From positions 1 to 64,000 of the forward strand of contig JAJDAD010000035.1 in the NCBI GenBank assembly GCA_029262055.1: a stretch of 64,000 bases of DNA. Direction: 5' to 3'. The stretch comes from Candidatus Zhuqueibacterota bacterium (GTDB lineage: Bacteria > Zhuqueibacterota > Zhuqueibacteria > Oceanimicrobiales > Oceanimicrobiaceae). Shown one piece after another: positions 16,009 through 23,249 of the stretch. Each line of letters starts with the position of its first letter. Position 1 is the stretch's first letter. The position numbers and the translations under genes are program-made. The notes beneath the pieces are model-generated. The model was not told the origin of the DNA and did not search any database. It saw only the letters and a program-made list of their open reading frames with translations.

Positions 16009-17214
16009 ATGAAACAACTTGTTATGACTTTGACTCTGGCTATACTTGGTGCAATGTTGGTGGAAATCGCTCCTGCCCAGACTGCGGACGAACTCAATCG
16101 AAAAGCGATGGAACTAATCAGCAAAGGCAATCTTAATGAAGCTATCGAAGCGTTGCAGTCCGCAACCAAAACCGATTCGAACTACGCAACAACATACATC
16201 AACCTGGGATTCCTGTACTACTCTAACGGTATGCTGGAGCAGGCGATAGCCCTGTACGCCAAAGCGCTGCAACTGGAACCGAAAAACCCCCTGGCTCACA
16301 ATAATGTCGGCGCTGCATTGCTGGCCGCCGGAGATTACAAGCGGGCCATCCTGGAGTACAAGCTTGCGCTCAAATATGAGCCGAATTATCCGGAAGCTCA
16401 CAACAATCTGTCCTACGCCCTAAACTCCGTCGGCGCTTATGACCTGGCGATTGAAGAGGCAACCAATGCCATTGACCTCAAACCTGACTATGCGCGGGCC
16501 TTCAACAATCTCGGCATGGCCTATCACTCCAAAGGTCAGTTTGATGACGCGGTTTTGAAGTATCAGAAGGCGCTGGAACTGGCTCCGGAACTGATTGTCG
16601 CTTTAAACAACCTCGGTACGACTTATCGCTTTCAGGGGAAATTTACGGAGAGCATCGAGCAGCATAAGAAAGCCATCGCACTGGATTCGCTCAACGTGGA
16701 GTCCTTCAACAGCATGGGGTTGGCGTTCATGAACCAGGGTGAGAGCAAAACCGCAATCGACTGGTTCAAGAAGGCGTTGGAAATCTCGCCCAACTATGCC
16801 ATTACACACAACAATCTCTCTTACACATATTACGATATATTGGATTATGCCATGGCCATGCAGCATGCCTCCGCTGCCGAAAGACACGGCCTCAGAATGA
16901 ACAGTACCTACATGGAAGATCTGAAAAAATCTCTGGATCCCGAGTTCTACCGTGCCCGCCACATCCTCGTAAAAACGGAGGCAGAGGCACAGGCTATTCT
17001 GGTCGAAATTGGAAAAGGTGAACAATTCGGCCGTCTGGCGCTTGGCAAGTCGCTCGACAAAAACTCAGCCAAGAAGGGTGGCGACCTCGGCTACTTCAAG
17101 AAGGGTGACATGATGCCCGATTTTGAGGCGGCCATCTTAGCCATAAAAGTAGGACAGGTGAGCAAATCGGTCAAGACCGACCTCGGCTATCATCTTTTTC
17201 AGCGCCTGAAATAG
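16009..17214 (+). CDS. Exported TPR protein with C-terminal parvulin-type prolyl isomerase domain
   Basis: 401 residues. A signal peptide (MKQLVMTLTLAILGAMLVEIAPAQ) is followed by about eight TPR units in register (pattern YAxAxNNLGxAYxxxGxxxxAIxxYxKALxLxP) to residue 305. A parvulin/PpiC domain closes the protein: RARHILVKTEAEAQAILVEI, then KKGGDLGYFKKGDMMPDFEAAIL and GQVSKSVKTDLGYHLFQRL, with both conserved His positions (RHILV, GYHLF). It is probably periplasmic, as a chaperone or assembly factor that holds clients with the TPR array and isomerises prolyl bonds. The fusion order is unusual. Monocistronic, followed by a strong hairpin. Confidence 0.9.
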   Translation: MKQLVMTLTLAILGAMLVEIAPAQTADELNRKAMELISKGNLNEAIEALQSATKTDSNYATTYINLGFLYYSNGMLEQAIALYAKALQLEPKNPLAHNNVGAALLAAGDYKRAILEYKLALKYEPNYPEAHNNLSYALNSVGAYDLAIEEATNAIDLKPDYARAFNNLGMAYHSKGQFDDAVLKYQKALELAPELIVALNNLGTTYRFQGKFTESIEQHKKAIALDSLNVESFNSMGLAFMNQGESKTAIDWFKKALEISPNYAITHNNLSYTYYDILDYAMAMQHASAAERHGLRMNSTYMEDLKKSLDPEFYRARHILVKTEAEAQAILVEIGKGEQFGRLALGKSLDKNSAKKGGDLGYFKKGDMMPDFEAAILAIKVGQVSKSVKTDLGYHLFQRLK

Positions 17215-17281
17215 CTGGTCTGCACTATTCACAAACTGCCTTTTGGGTCGCCCGGAAGGTTCTTTCCTGGAGAACACAAAA

Positions 17282-17315
17282 CAACAACCCGCCCCGATCA
17301 CGAGGCGGGTTGTTG
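17282..17315 (-). terminator. Intrinsic terminator of the lipoprotein gene; hairpin shared by convergent genes
   Basis: Perfect 12-bp stem CAACAACCCGCC (17282-17293) / GGCGGGTTGTTG (17304-17315) with a 10-base loop. Read on the minus strand it ends in a T-rich run (TTGTTTTGTGTT) six bases after the stop of the gene at 17321-17893. It can also stop plus-strand transcripts from the TPR-parvulin gene. Confidence 0.8.
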
Positions 17316-17320
17316 AAGCT

Positions 17321-17893
17321 CTATCCGGCTAGTTTACAAGACGCCAGAAACCCCTGAAAAGCAGCCTCCCATTTCGCAACTGTATCCTTTGGGCCGACAA
17401 ATTTGACAAACCAGGGACCGCCTGCACCCTCGATCACGGCCGCGAGCATCCTGAATCCGGGCTTTTCCGTAGCGGTTGGCGCCATCGGGCGCGTTTTGAA
17501 CAGGTACGTTCCCGTAATGTCAACATGGGTTTGCGCCAGACCGTTTACCTCTGTTCGCTTAGGCTCACTGGCGGCAACATCCGCCTCACTAAACTGAGAA
17601 ATCCAGCGTTGGATATTGGCGTCCGTTCCACCACCTTCGCCACCGAAATAGAAAATGACCAAAGAAGCATCCTCAGCATCAGATCCGGAACGCGGCAAAC
17701 TGAACTGAGCGATTCGCATTGACGAGGTCGGCTGCTCTGCTGTCCAGTCGTTCGGCACCTGCCAGGACAGGCCACTGCCGGAGCCGCTCTTAGTCGTTGT
17801 CACGGCTTCTGTCTTGCTCGCCATATCGTCGTTGGATGGTTCACCACATGCGATGAACAAAAATAGTCCTAAGAAGAGAAGAGATGTCATCAT
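17321..17893 (-). CDS. Small lipoprotein of unknown function
   Basis: 190 residues. A short signal peptide with lipobox (LFLFIAC, Cys16) is followed by a Ser/Gly/Thr linker. A compact domain then begins LSWQVPNDWTAEQPTSSMRIAQFSLP and contains a Gly-rich loop (FYFGGEGGG), a DITGTYLF strand and the final FKVKFVGP-like segment with FLASCK. The layout (ligand-like beta domain, WxxP near its start) resembles small lipoproteins of planctomycetes and FCB bacteria with no assigned role. Monocistronic, with its own terminator. Confidence 0.8.
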   Translation of the reverse strand: MMTSLLFLGLFLFIACGEPSNDDMASKTEAVTTTKSGSGSGLSWQVPNDWTAEQPTSSMRIAQFSLPRSGSDAEDASLVIFYFGGEGGGTDANIQRWISQFSEADVAASEPKRTEVNGLAQTHVDITGTYLFKTRPMAPTATEKPGFRMLAAVIEGAGGPWFVKFVGPKDTVAKWEAAFQGFLASCKLAG

Positions 17894-18036
17894 TACTCCT
17901 GTTATTTAGGTTTGGTTGGGATGCAATTTGTGTATTGAGTTGACTTTCCTTTCTCGCTCCATCTCCCTGCTATCGTGCGGCGAGTGCTCACCTGGGTAAT
18001 TCAGCCGGAGCTTCTTGCACGCCCGTGATGACTGAC

Positions 18037-20481
18037 TCACGAGCGCTCGCTATCGGCCGCTTCAATTAACTTGATCAAGTCATACAAATGCGCCCTGGTC
18101 ATCAGGTCATTTGTCTCGCCTTCTGCCCGTTTCAGCTTCTCCAGCAGGCGATTCGCCGAGTAGCGTGCGAGAGCACGCAGGTCGTTATTAACGGCGCTGT
18201 CATCGTTGTATTGCGCCACCAGTTTTGCCACATACGCCCGCTGCAGGTTACGCCGGAAAATCCCGATCTCCCCGGTATCGCTATCCAATTCCGAAAAAAT
18301 GCCGGCGGTCAACTGCGTCACCATGTCGCTGAGCGTGTATGTTTCGTACCCGGATGCCTCCACGTCCGCCATGCGCTTGGCTCGCTCGCCGCTGAACAAC
18401 ATATCCAGCAGCCTCTGCTGGTACTGCAAAATACGATTCTGGGTGTCGAGAACGCCGATGCGCGACACGACCTCCTGCTTGACGAGCCATGACGGCACCT
18501 CAAAAGCGTTTGACAAAAGAAAAGCCAGGGCCTTCTGTTGGTCATCGGCAGGCAACGGTTCGTACAAATCCGCGCCCTGACCATAGAGGAGCCGATTCAC
18601 CCGCACACCGCCAATCTGGTTTGCAACATGAGCGAGTTCCGTCCTGACCTGTGAGACGACAAAGCCGTAGATCTCTCTCAGGAGCCGGTAATCCTTGCTT
18701 TCCACGGAAGTTCCGGGAACGATGTAGCCCATGACGCGCTCGAGATTGAGAAAACCGAGCCGGGTTGCTTCGAGCACATCGTTGGTCAAGTCCTCGGTTT
18801 GGCTGGTGGGATCACCGCGTCCGACAACTCCGTCTTCCCGGCCACCGCTGAAGCGCACCAGGGGATCGGTTAGCTGGCGTTCCGCGATTTTGTCCAGATG
18901 TTTCTTGTCCTCTTCGTAAGTGCGTGTTTTCGGAAACTCCCGGTAGCCCCATTCGATGGCAAACCGGTCGTAAGGTCCGATTTTTGAAATGAAGTCCGCA
19001 TTGTCCCCGGGTTGTGCCACATAGTTGGCCCGCGCATACTCCATGATCGAAGCCACGATTCCGTTCTTTCTGGTCCAGTCCTTGTCCCGTAGCTGCTCTA
19101 CGCTGTACGCATAAGATGCGCGATAGTTGTGCCGCAACCCGATGGTGTGTCCGACCTCGTGGGCCACCACGCGACGCACAAAACGGCCCATGAGTTCGTC
19201 GGGATAAGGCAGTTTTTGATACTTAGTCCCCGCATGTGCTGACGCCTGTACAAAGAACCAGTTGCGGTAGGTGCTGACGTGATTGTGGAAGAAGCGTATA
19301 TCCGATTCCAGGATTTCGCCTGTGCGCGGGTCAGCCACGTGCGGGCCAAAGGCGTTACGCGTCTTCACCGGCAGCCAGCGTACGGTGGAGAAGCGGGCGT
19401 CTTCCGCGTCCCAGTCAGGATCCTCTGCCTGACTCGGCGCATACTTGCCGACAATGGCGTTCTTGAAACCGGCAGCCTCGAATGCCAGCTGCCACATTTC
19501 AATCCCTTCCTTTACGTACTTCTTCCATTTTTCCGGCACTTCGCGGCCGACGTAGTAGACGATAGGTTTGACCGGCTCGCTAAGCCTGGCCCCGGGTTTC
19601 TTTTTGACCAGGCGCCAACGTTTGATGAAACGAACATCCTCAACCTGAACATTCTCGTCCGTGTAGTTTTCAAAAGTGCCGGTGAAGTAGCCGACACGAT
19701 TGTCGAATTCGCGCGGGCGCATGGGGCTTTCCGGCAACTGGATCATGCTGTTGTGTACTTCGACAGTCACGCTGCCAAGCGACGGGTCGCTACGGCGCGG
19801 CTGCGGTGGTCCCTCGGTCCTGGGCGCGAAAAAATTCACCGGCTCCACCTTGAACGTGGCGGTCACCCGGATCTCGAGATTGATCGGAAATGCTTTTACC
19901 GATGAAATGAAGGTGCGGTCTTTGTCGATAGATTTGGCGCGCAGTGCGTTCTTCGGACTGAACTCCGGCGTGTCGTCCGTGAAGAGTGCGGAGACGTCGA
20001 TCACCGGAATACTGTCCGGAGCAAAAGTAACAATCTTGAACGTTTTGATGATAGCCTCGATACTGGCATCGGCCACGCCAAGTGCCTCAGGCGTACCCAC
20101 TCGTGCGCGTTTTTCATATTCGACATTACGCAGGAGGATTCGGTCGTTGACCCGTTGCCAGCGCACCACCCGGTTGCCGAGAGGATAGCCGCCGTACTGA
20201 TAACCGGTCTGTGTTTTGGAAATCTGGTAAACCCAGAGAAACTCCTGGTCCAATTGCCCCGGCGGGATCTGATAATAGAGTTTGCCCTCTACCTGGTGCG
20301 TGGTGAAGAGCCCCTGCCTGGTCAGCGCTTCCCCGGTAATTACTTCGGAGTAGGGCTTGAATTTGGGTGTTTCCTTCTTTTCTTCTTCTGTTTCTACAAC
20401 GGACTGAGCAGCAGCCGCAACAGAAATGAATACAAAAGGCAGCACGAAAAGTGCGATGAGCGCACGCTTAAATTGACACAT
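18037..20481 (-). CDS. Exported zinc metalloprotease (DUF5117/DUF4953 type)
   Basis: 814 residues. Signal peptide (about residues 1-26, ending AAAAQS), then the DUF5118/DUF5117 N-terminal region (VEGKLYYQIPPGQLDQEFLWV; GYPLGNRVVRWQR). The metzincin-like catalytic part has HEVGHTIGLRHNY near residues 440-452, an extended HExxHxxGxxH zinc site with catalytic Glu, and a downstream SIMEYARANY that supplies the Met-turn. The C-terminal 300 residues are helical (DUF4953-like). It is probably periplasmic or surface-exposed; its substrate is unknown. It starts 189 bases after the stop of the Cache lipoprotein gene, with a hairpin between them. Confidence 0.92.
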   Translation of the reverse strand: MCQFKRALIALFVLPFVFISVAAAAQSVVETEEEKKETPKFKPYSEVITGEALTRQGLFTTHQVEGKLYYQIPPGQLDQEFLWVYQISKTQTGYQYGGYPLGNRVVRWQRVNDRILLRNVEYEKRARVGTPEALGVADASIEAIIKTFKIVTFAPDSIPVIDVSALFTDDTPEFSPKNALRAKSIDKDRTFISSVKAFPINLEIRVTATFKVEPVNFFAPRTEGPPQPRRSDPSLGSVTVEVHNSMIQLPESPMRPREFDNRVGYFTGTFENYTDENVQVEDVRFIKRWRLVKKKPGARLSEPVKPIVYYVGREVPEKWKKYVKEGIEMWQLAFEAAGFKNAIVGKYAPSQAEDPDWDAEDARFSTVRWLPVKTRNAFGPHVADPRTGEILESDIRFFHNHVSTYRNWFFVQASAHAGTKYQKLPYPDELMGRFVRRVVAHEVGHTIGLRHNYRASYAYSVEQLRDKDWTRKNGIVASIMEYARANYVAQPGDNADFISKIGPYDRFAIEWGYREFPKTRTYEEDKKHLDKIAERQLTDPLVRFSGGREDGVVGRGDPTSQTEDLTNDVLEATRLGFLNLERVMGYIVPGTSVESKDYRLLREIYGFVVSQVRTELAHVANQIGGVRVNRLLYGQGADLYEPLPADDQQKALAFLLSNAFEVPSWLVKQEVVSRIGVLDTQNRILQYQQRLLDMLFSGERAKRMADVEASGYETYTLSDMVTQLTAGIFSELDSDTGEIGIFRRNLQRAYVAKLVAQYNDDSAVNNDLRALARYSANRLLEKLKRAEGETNDLMTRAHLYDLIKLIEAADSERS

Positions 20482-20591
20482 TCTTTACCTCCGAGACACA
20501 TAACCTGGGAATTAATCTCAATGTGCGAAAGTGCCGTATAGTTTGCAAGGGAAAGCTGAGCGGAAAATGCGGGGATGAGCAAACTGCATCC

Positions 20592-20645
20592 AGTCGCACA
20601 ATCCAGCACGGCAGGTACACGTCCACACGCGCGGATTGTGCGACT
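20592..20645. terminator. Long hairpin downstream of the Cache lipoprotein gene
   Basis: Perfect 13-bp inverted repeat AGTCGCACAATCC (20592-20604) / GGATTGTGCGACT (20633-20645) with a 28-base loop, flanked by further GCAT/ATGC complementarity. It lies 26 bases after the stop at 20671 on the minus strand. The loop is long and there is no clear U-tract, so it may be an mRNA-stabilising or operator structure rather than a simple terminator. Confidence 0.5.
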
Positions 20646-20670
20646 TGAATGCAATTAGGTTTAAAACGAT

Positions 20671-21180
20671 CTACTCGACATACATGCCGCTGCCCACTGC
20701 CACGACCTTATCGCCGAGTTTTGCTTTCATGACGTAGGAAGACTTCTTCGATGGTTCAGTCATACCCGGTTTGGGCCACATGTATGAGATCCAGCCAGAG
20801 TCGCTGGTTTCCAACAATGTCAACATTTGCCCGGTCGGTGAAACACCCTCGCTGTCAACGACGTCAGACACATTTGTGCCCTCCAAGTCAGGACTGGCGG
20901 GGTTGCACAGGGCATTGCCCTCCAAATCGATGACAAAGACATACTTGTCCCCCGTAAACCATTCATCATCCGTCTGGCGAAAATCGGCAAAAGCGTCTTC
21001 ACCCCTTTCTTCTACGGCTGCTGCGGCGCCGGCCACAAACTCAACCAGCTCCTGTTTTGGATCAGGCGCAGACATTTCCTCAGCAGACTTTTCCGCCTCG
21101 GACTGTGTCTGGCAACCGGCGAAAGCCCAAACTGTTAGTGCAAGACCAAGCAGGACACGGGCCAAATAGTTCCTTCGCAT
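20671..21180 (-). CDS. Cache-domain lipoprotein
   Basis: 169 residues. Lipoprotein signal (VWAFAGC, Cys23), short Glu-rich linker, then a single small Cache-like sensor domain: YVFVIDLEGNALCNPASPDLEGTNVSDVVDSEG, then GWISYMWPKPGMTEPSKKSSYV, then VVAVGSGMYVE. This order (strand, Asp-rich turn, W-x2-Y-x-W, final GSGxY) is the single-Cache_2-like pattern found in chemoreceptors and free lipoproteins. It is probably a periplasmic binding protein for a small carboxylate or amine. No transducer lies nearby. Confidence 0.85.
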   Translation of the reverse strand: MRRNYLARVLLGLALTVWAFAGCQTQSEAEKSAEEMSAPDPKQELVEFVAGAAAAVEERGEDAFADFRQTDDEWFTGDKYVFVIDLEGNALCNPASPDLEGTNVSDVVDSEGVSPTGQMLTLLETSDSGWISYMWPKPGMTEPSKKSSYVMKAKLGDKVVAVGSGMYVE

Positions 21181-21246
21181 AACATGCTCCTTTTAGAAAA
21201 AGATTCCTGGAATTCCCCCGGTTTGTGGACGAAATAAAACCGCCTC

Positions 21247-21645
21247 TTACGCTTGTTTGTGGATCAGCCCGGCAACAGCGCCGTACAGCATCCAACCGAT
21301 GACCGCAATGCCGCCCCAGCACCATGCCAGATAGTAGGGAAATGCACTGATAACAAGGGGATAAGTGAACATGGCAAAGAATGCTACCAGCCCCATGAAA
21401 GAGCCAAACATGATACCGCCCTTAGGGCCGTCCGCCCAGGCAGCACGAGTTTTGACAAAGAGCAGCGCTCCGCCAAAAGCCATGCCGGCCTCGACTGCCA
21501 GAAACCAGGCCGGATTGCCATCTTGCCTGAACACCGCGTTCCCCATGTAAGTCTCGGCCATGACCATACCGTGCATTACAAAATTGTAAAGCCAAAGCAC
21601 GATGCCGCCCGCAACGCCGATGATCAACGCTTTGTTCCAGTTCAT
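21247..21645 (-). CDS. Small four-helix membrane protein of unknown function
   Basis: 132 residues with four predicted membrane helices (about 7-28, 46-64, 80-100, 105-128). Between helices 1 and 2 lies HGMVMAETYMGNAVFRQDGNPAWF. The pattern resembles small DUF1761-like membrane proteins, but I do not recognise a characterised family. GGAGGGAGAG precedes the ATG. It lies 66 bases upstream of the Cache lipoprotein gene on the same strand, so the two may be co-transcribed. Confidence 0.75.
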   Translation of the reverse strand: MNWNKALIIGVAGGIVLWLYNFVMHGMVMAETYMGNAVFRQDGNPAWFLAVEAGMAFGGALLFVKTRAAWADGPKGGIMFGSFMGLVAFFAMFTYPLVISAFPYYLAWCWGGIAVIGWMLYGAVAGLIHKQA

Positions 21646-22318
21646 ATTCTCTCCCTCCGGTTAAAGAATAATGATTTGTGCTTGACTGCGACGCGCAAAG
21701 ATTACTCTGGGAAAACAGAACACGACAAAAGTCCCGGAATAACTCAATACGCCGCGATCGAAGATTAATTGTTAACATACTGTAGCAAAAAGCGAAACGC
21801 AACCATAAATGTGTGACCTGAGCCGGGTGGCGAGCGCCGGCCCCTTTCCGAAGCTGCTCCGTCCGACCAAAGCCGCGACTCGGTTGACTCGCTAGGTCGT
21901 GGTAGGTTTCACAACAATCGTCACACGGCACGACAAGCAGATCTGCAGGCAATTGCAAAAACGCATTCATCGCCAAGGCGCACATATCGTAAGACGAAAT
22001 TGTAAACGGCCCTTCCCGGAATTCAATTCTGAGCACACAGCGAAGACACACTGTCCCCGGGTTCCGCGCGGGATATTCTGAGTAATTGTTTGAACAGACC
22101 AGCCAGGTCCGATCTCAGACAATTCTCAACTATCACAAAATCAATACTTTGCCAGCCTACCCAGTTCACCCGTCTGGTTTCCCAATTCTTGCAAAAAAAG
22201 CACCCTGGGCCTGCCAAGCCTGCCAGCGAGACCCTTGAACGCAATTGGTATCACTTTTGCAAATCATCCTCATGCCGGAGTGCAGTTCACGATCAGTTCA
22301 AAGAAAAGAGAGTGAGAT
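21646..22318. other. Intergenic region upstream of the FHA cluster, no gene seen
   Basis: About 670 bases between divergent genes. Reading frames here lack codon bias and family resemblance. The part next to the FHA gene carries a sigma-54-like promoter motif (22245-22260). The rest shows no repeat, tRNA or riboswitch that I can recognise. Confidence 0.55.
22245..22260 (+). promoter_or_regulatory. Possible sigma-54 promoter of the FHA cluster
   Basis: TTGG (22245-22248) and TTGC (22257-22260) give the exact GG-N10-GC spacing of a -24/-12 element, followed by AAA. They lie about 60 bases upstream of the FHA gene start. The -24 box matches the consensus only at TGG, so the call is tentative. 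Confidence 0.35.
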
Positions 22319-23215
22319 ATGTTAGCCAAAATCACGTGCAAGAGCGGAATGCTGGCAAAGACGGAGTTTCTCGTTCGCGGCTCTCTTACCATTGGTGCAG
22401 CCGCCAGAAATGATGTGATCATAAAAAAGAAAACCGTGTCGAACAGGCATGCCCGCATATTCTATGACAAAACTGAGAAGCGCTACTTTCTGGAAGATCT
22501 GCAGAGCCACAACGGCACCCAGTTGGATGGTGTGCCGATCAAAGCACCACAGCGGCTCGGAGTCGTGCACGTCCTGACCATTGCTGACAAGTTCGATTTT
22601 ATCTTCCAGCCGGTTCTTGCGGACGGGCCCTCGGTCGCGCCGGCGCCGGCAAAAACTCCTGTGCCTGTTACACCTGCGACCGCCAGTCCGGTCACTATCA
22701 TCGAGCACCTGCCATTCGACTCCAACGAGAGCCACACACGCCAGAGGCTCACTGCGCCTGCAACCATTATGGAAGAAGTCCGCCAGACCGGAGGAGGAAA
22801 CGAACGTTACTTATCTGCCGAAAATCTGCACGGAGACGGCCAACTATGCCAGACAGAGAATGAGTACACTGCCTCGCAAGAATATGCCGTACCGGAACCC
22901 ACCTGGCCGCAACCTGCTGAACAGCAGGCGCTGTCATTACTCATCCCGGCGATGCAGGAAAAATTTGTCCTTGGTCCCGGCGAGCACCTGATCGGGCGAG
23001 CCGTGGCCTGCGCGATTACGATCAATCACCACAGCGTATCGCGCCAGCATGCCCTGATTCGTGTCAGGGAGCACTCGATGGTAATCGAAGATCTGGGCAG
23101 TAAGAATCACACGCTGCTGGCAGACCGCCGCTTGCAGGGACAAACCGAAATCGGCGCCGGCCACGCGCTGAAATTCGGCCAGGTCGAAGCAATTGTAACG
23201 CAGGAAGATGCGTGA
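22319..23215 (+). CDS. Protein with two FHA domains
   Basis: 298 cytoplasmic residues: FHA domain 1 (about 10-85), a 100-residue Pro/Thr/Glu-rich linker with possible phosphorylation sites, and FHA domain 2 (about 205-298). Domain 2 has the full phosphothreonine-binding set: LIGRA, SRQHA and an Asn in DLGSKNHT. Domain 1 keeps SNRHA and SHNGTQL but has IGAA where the binding Arg is expected, so it may bind weakly or serve as a dimer interface. The next gene, 34 bases on, also carries two FHA domains, and a Ser/Thr kinase follows. Start ATG 22319 is preceded by GAGAGTGAG. Confidence 0.93.
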   Translation: MLAKITCKSGMLAKTEFLVRGSLTIGAAARNDVIIKKKTVSNRHARIFYDKTEKRYFLEDLQSHNGTQLDGVPIKAPQRLGVVHVLTIADKFDFIFQPVLADGPSVAPAPAKTPVPVTPATASPVTIIEHLPFDSNESHTRQRLTAPATIMEEVRQTGGGNERYLSAENLHGDGQLCQTENEYTASQEYAVPEPTWPQPAEQQALSLLIPAMQEKFVLGPGEHLIGRAVACAITINHHSVSRQHALIRVREHSMVIEDLGSKNHTLLADRRLQGQTEIGAGHALKFGQVEAIVTQEDA

Positions 23216-23249
23216 CCGGTGGCTTTGTTAGTACCAGGGAAGAGTAGTC

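Noticed and set aside
19279-19905. 208-codon open frame on the plus strand
   Set aside because: Antisense to the metalloprotease, including its HExxH region.
21422-22051. 209-codon open frame on the minus strand extending into the intergenic region
   Set aside because: Half of it overlaps the small membrane-protein gene in another frame; the intergenic half has no coding character.
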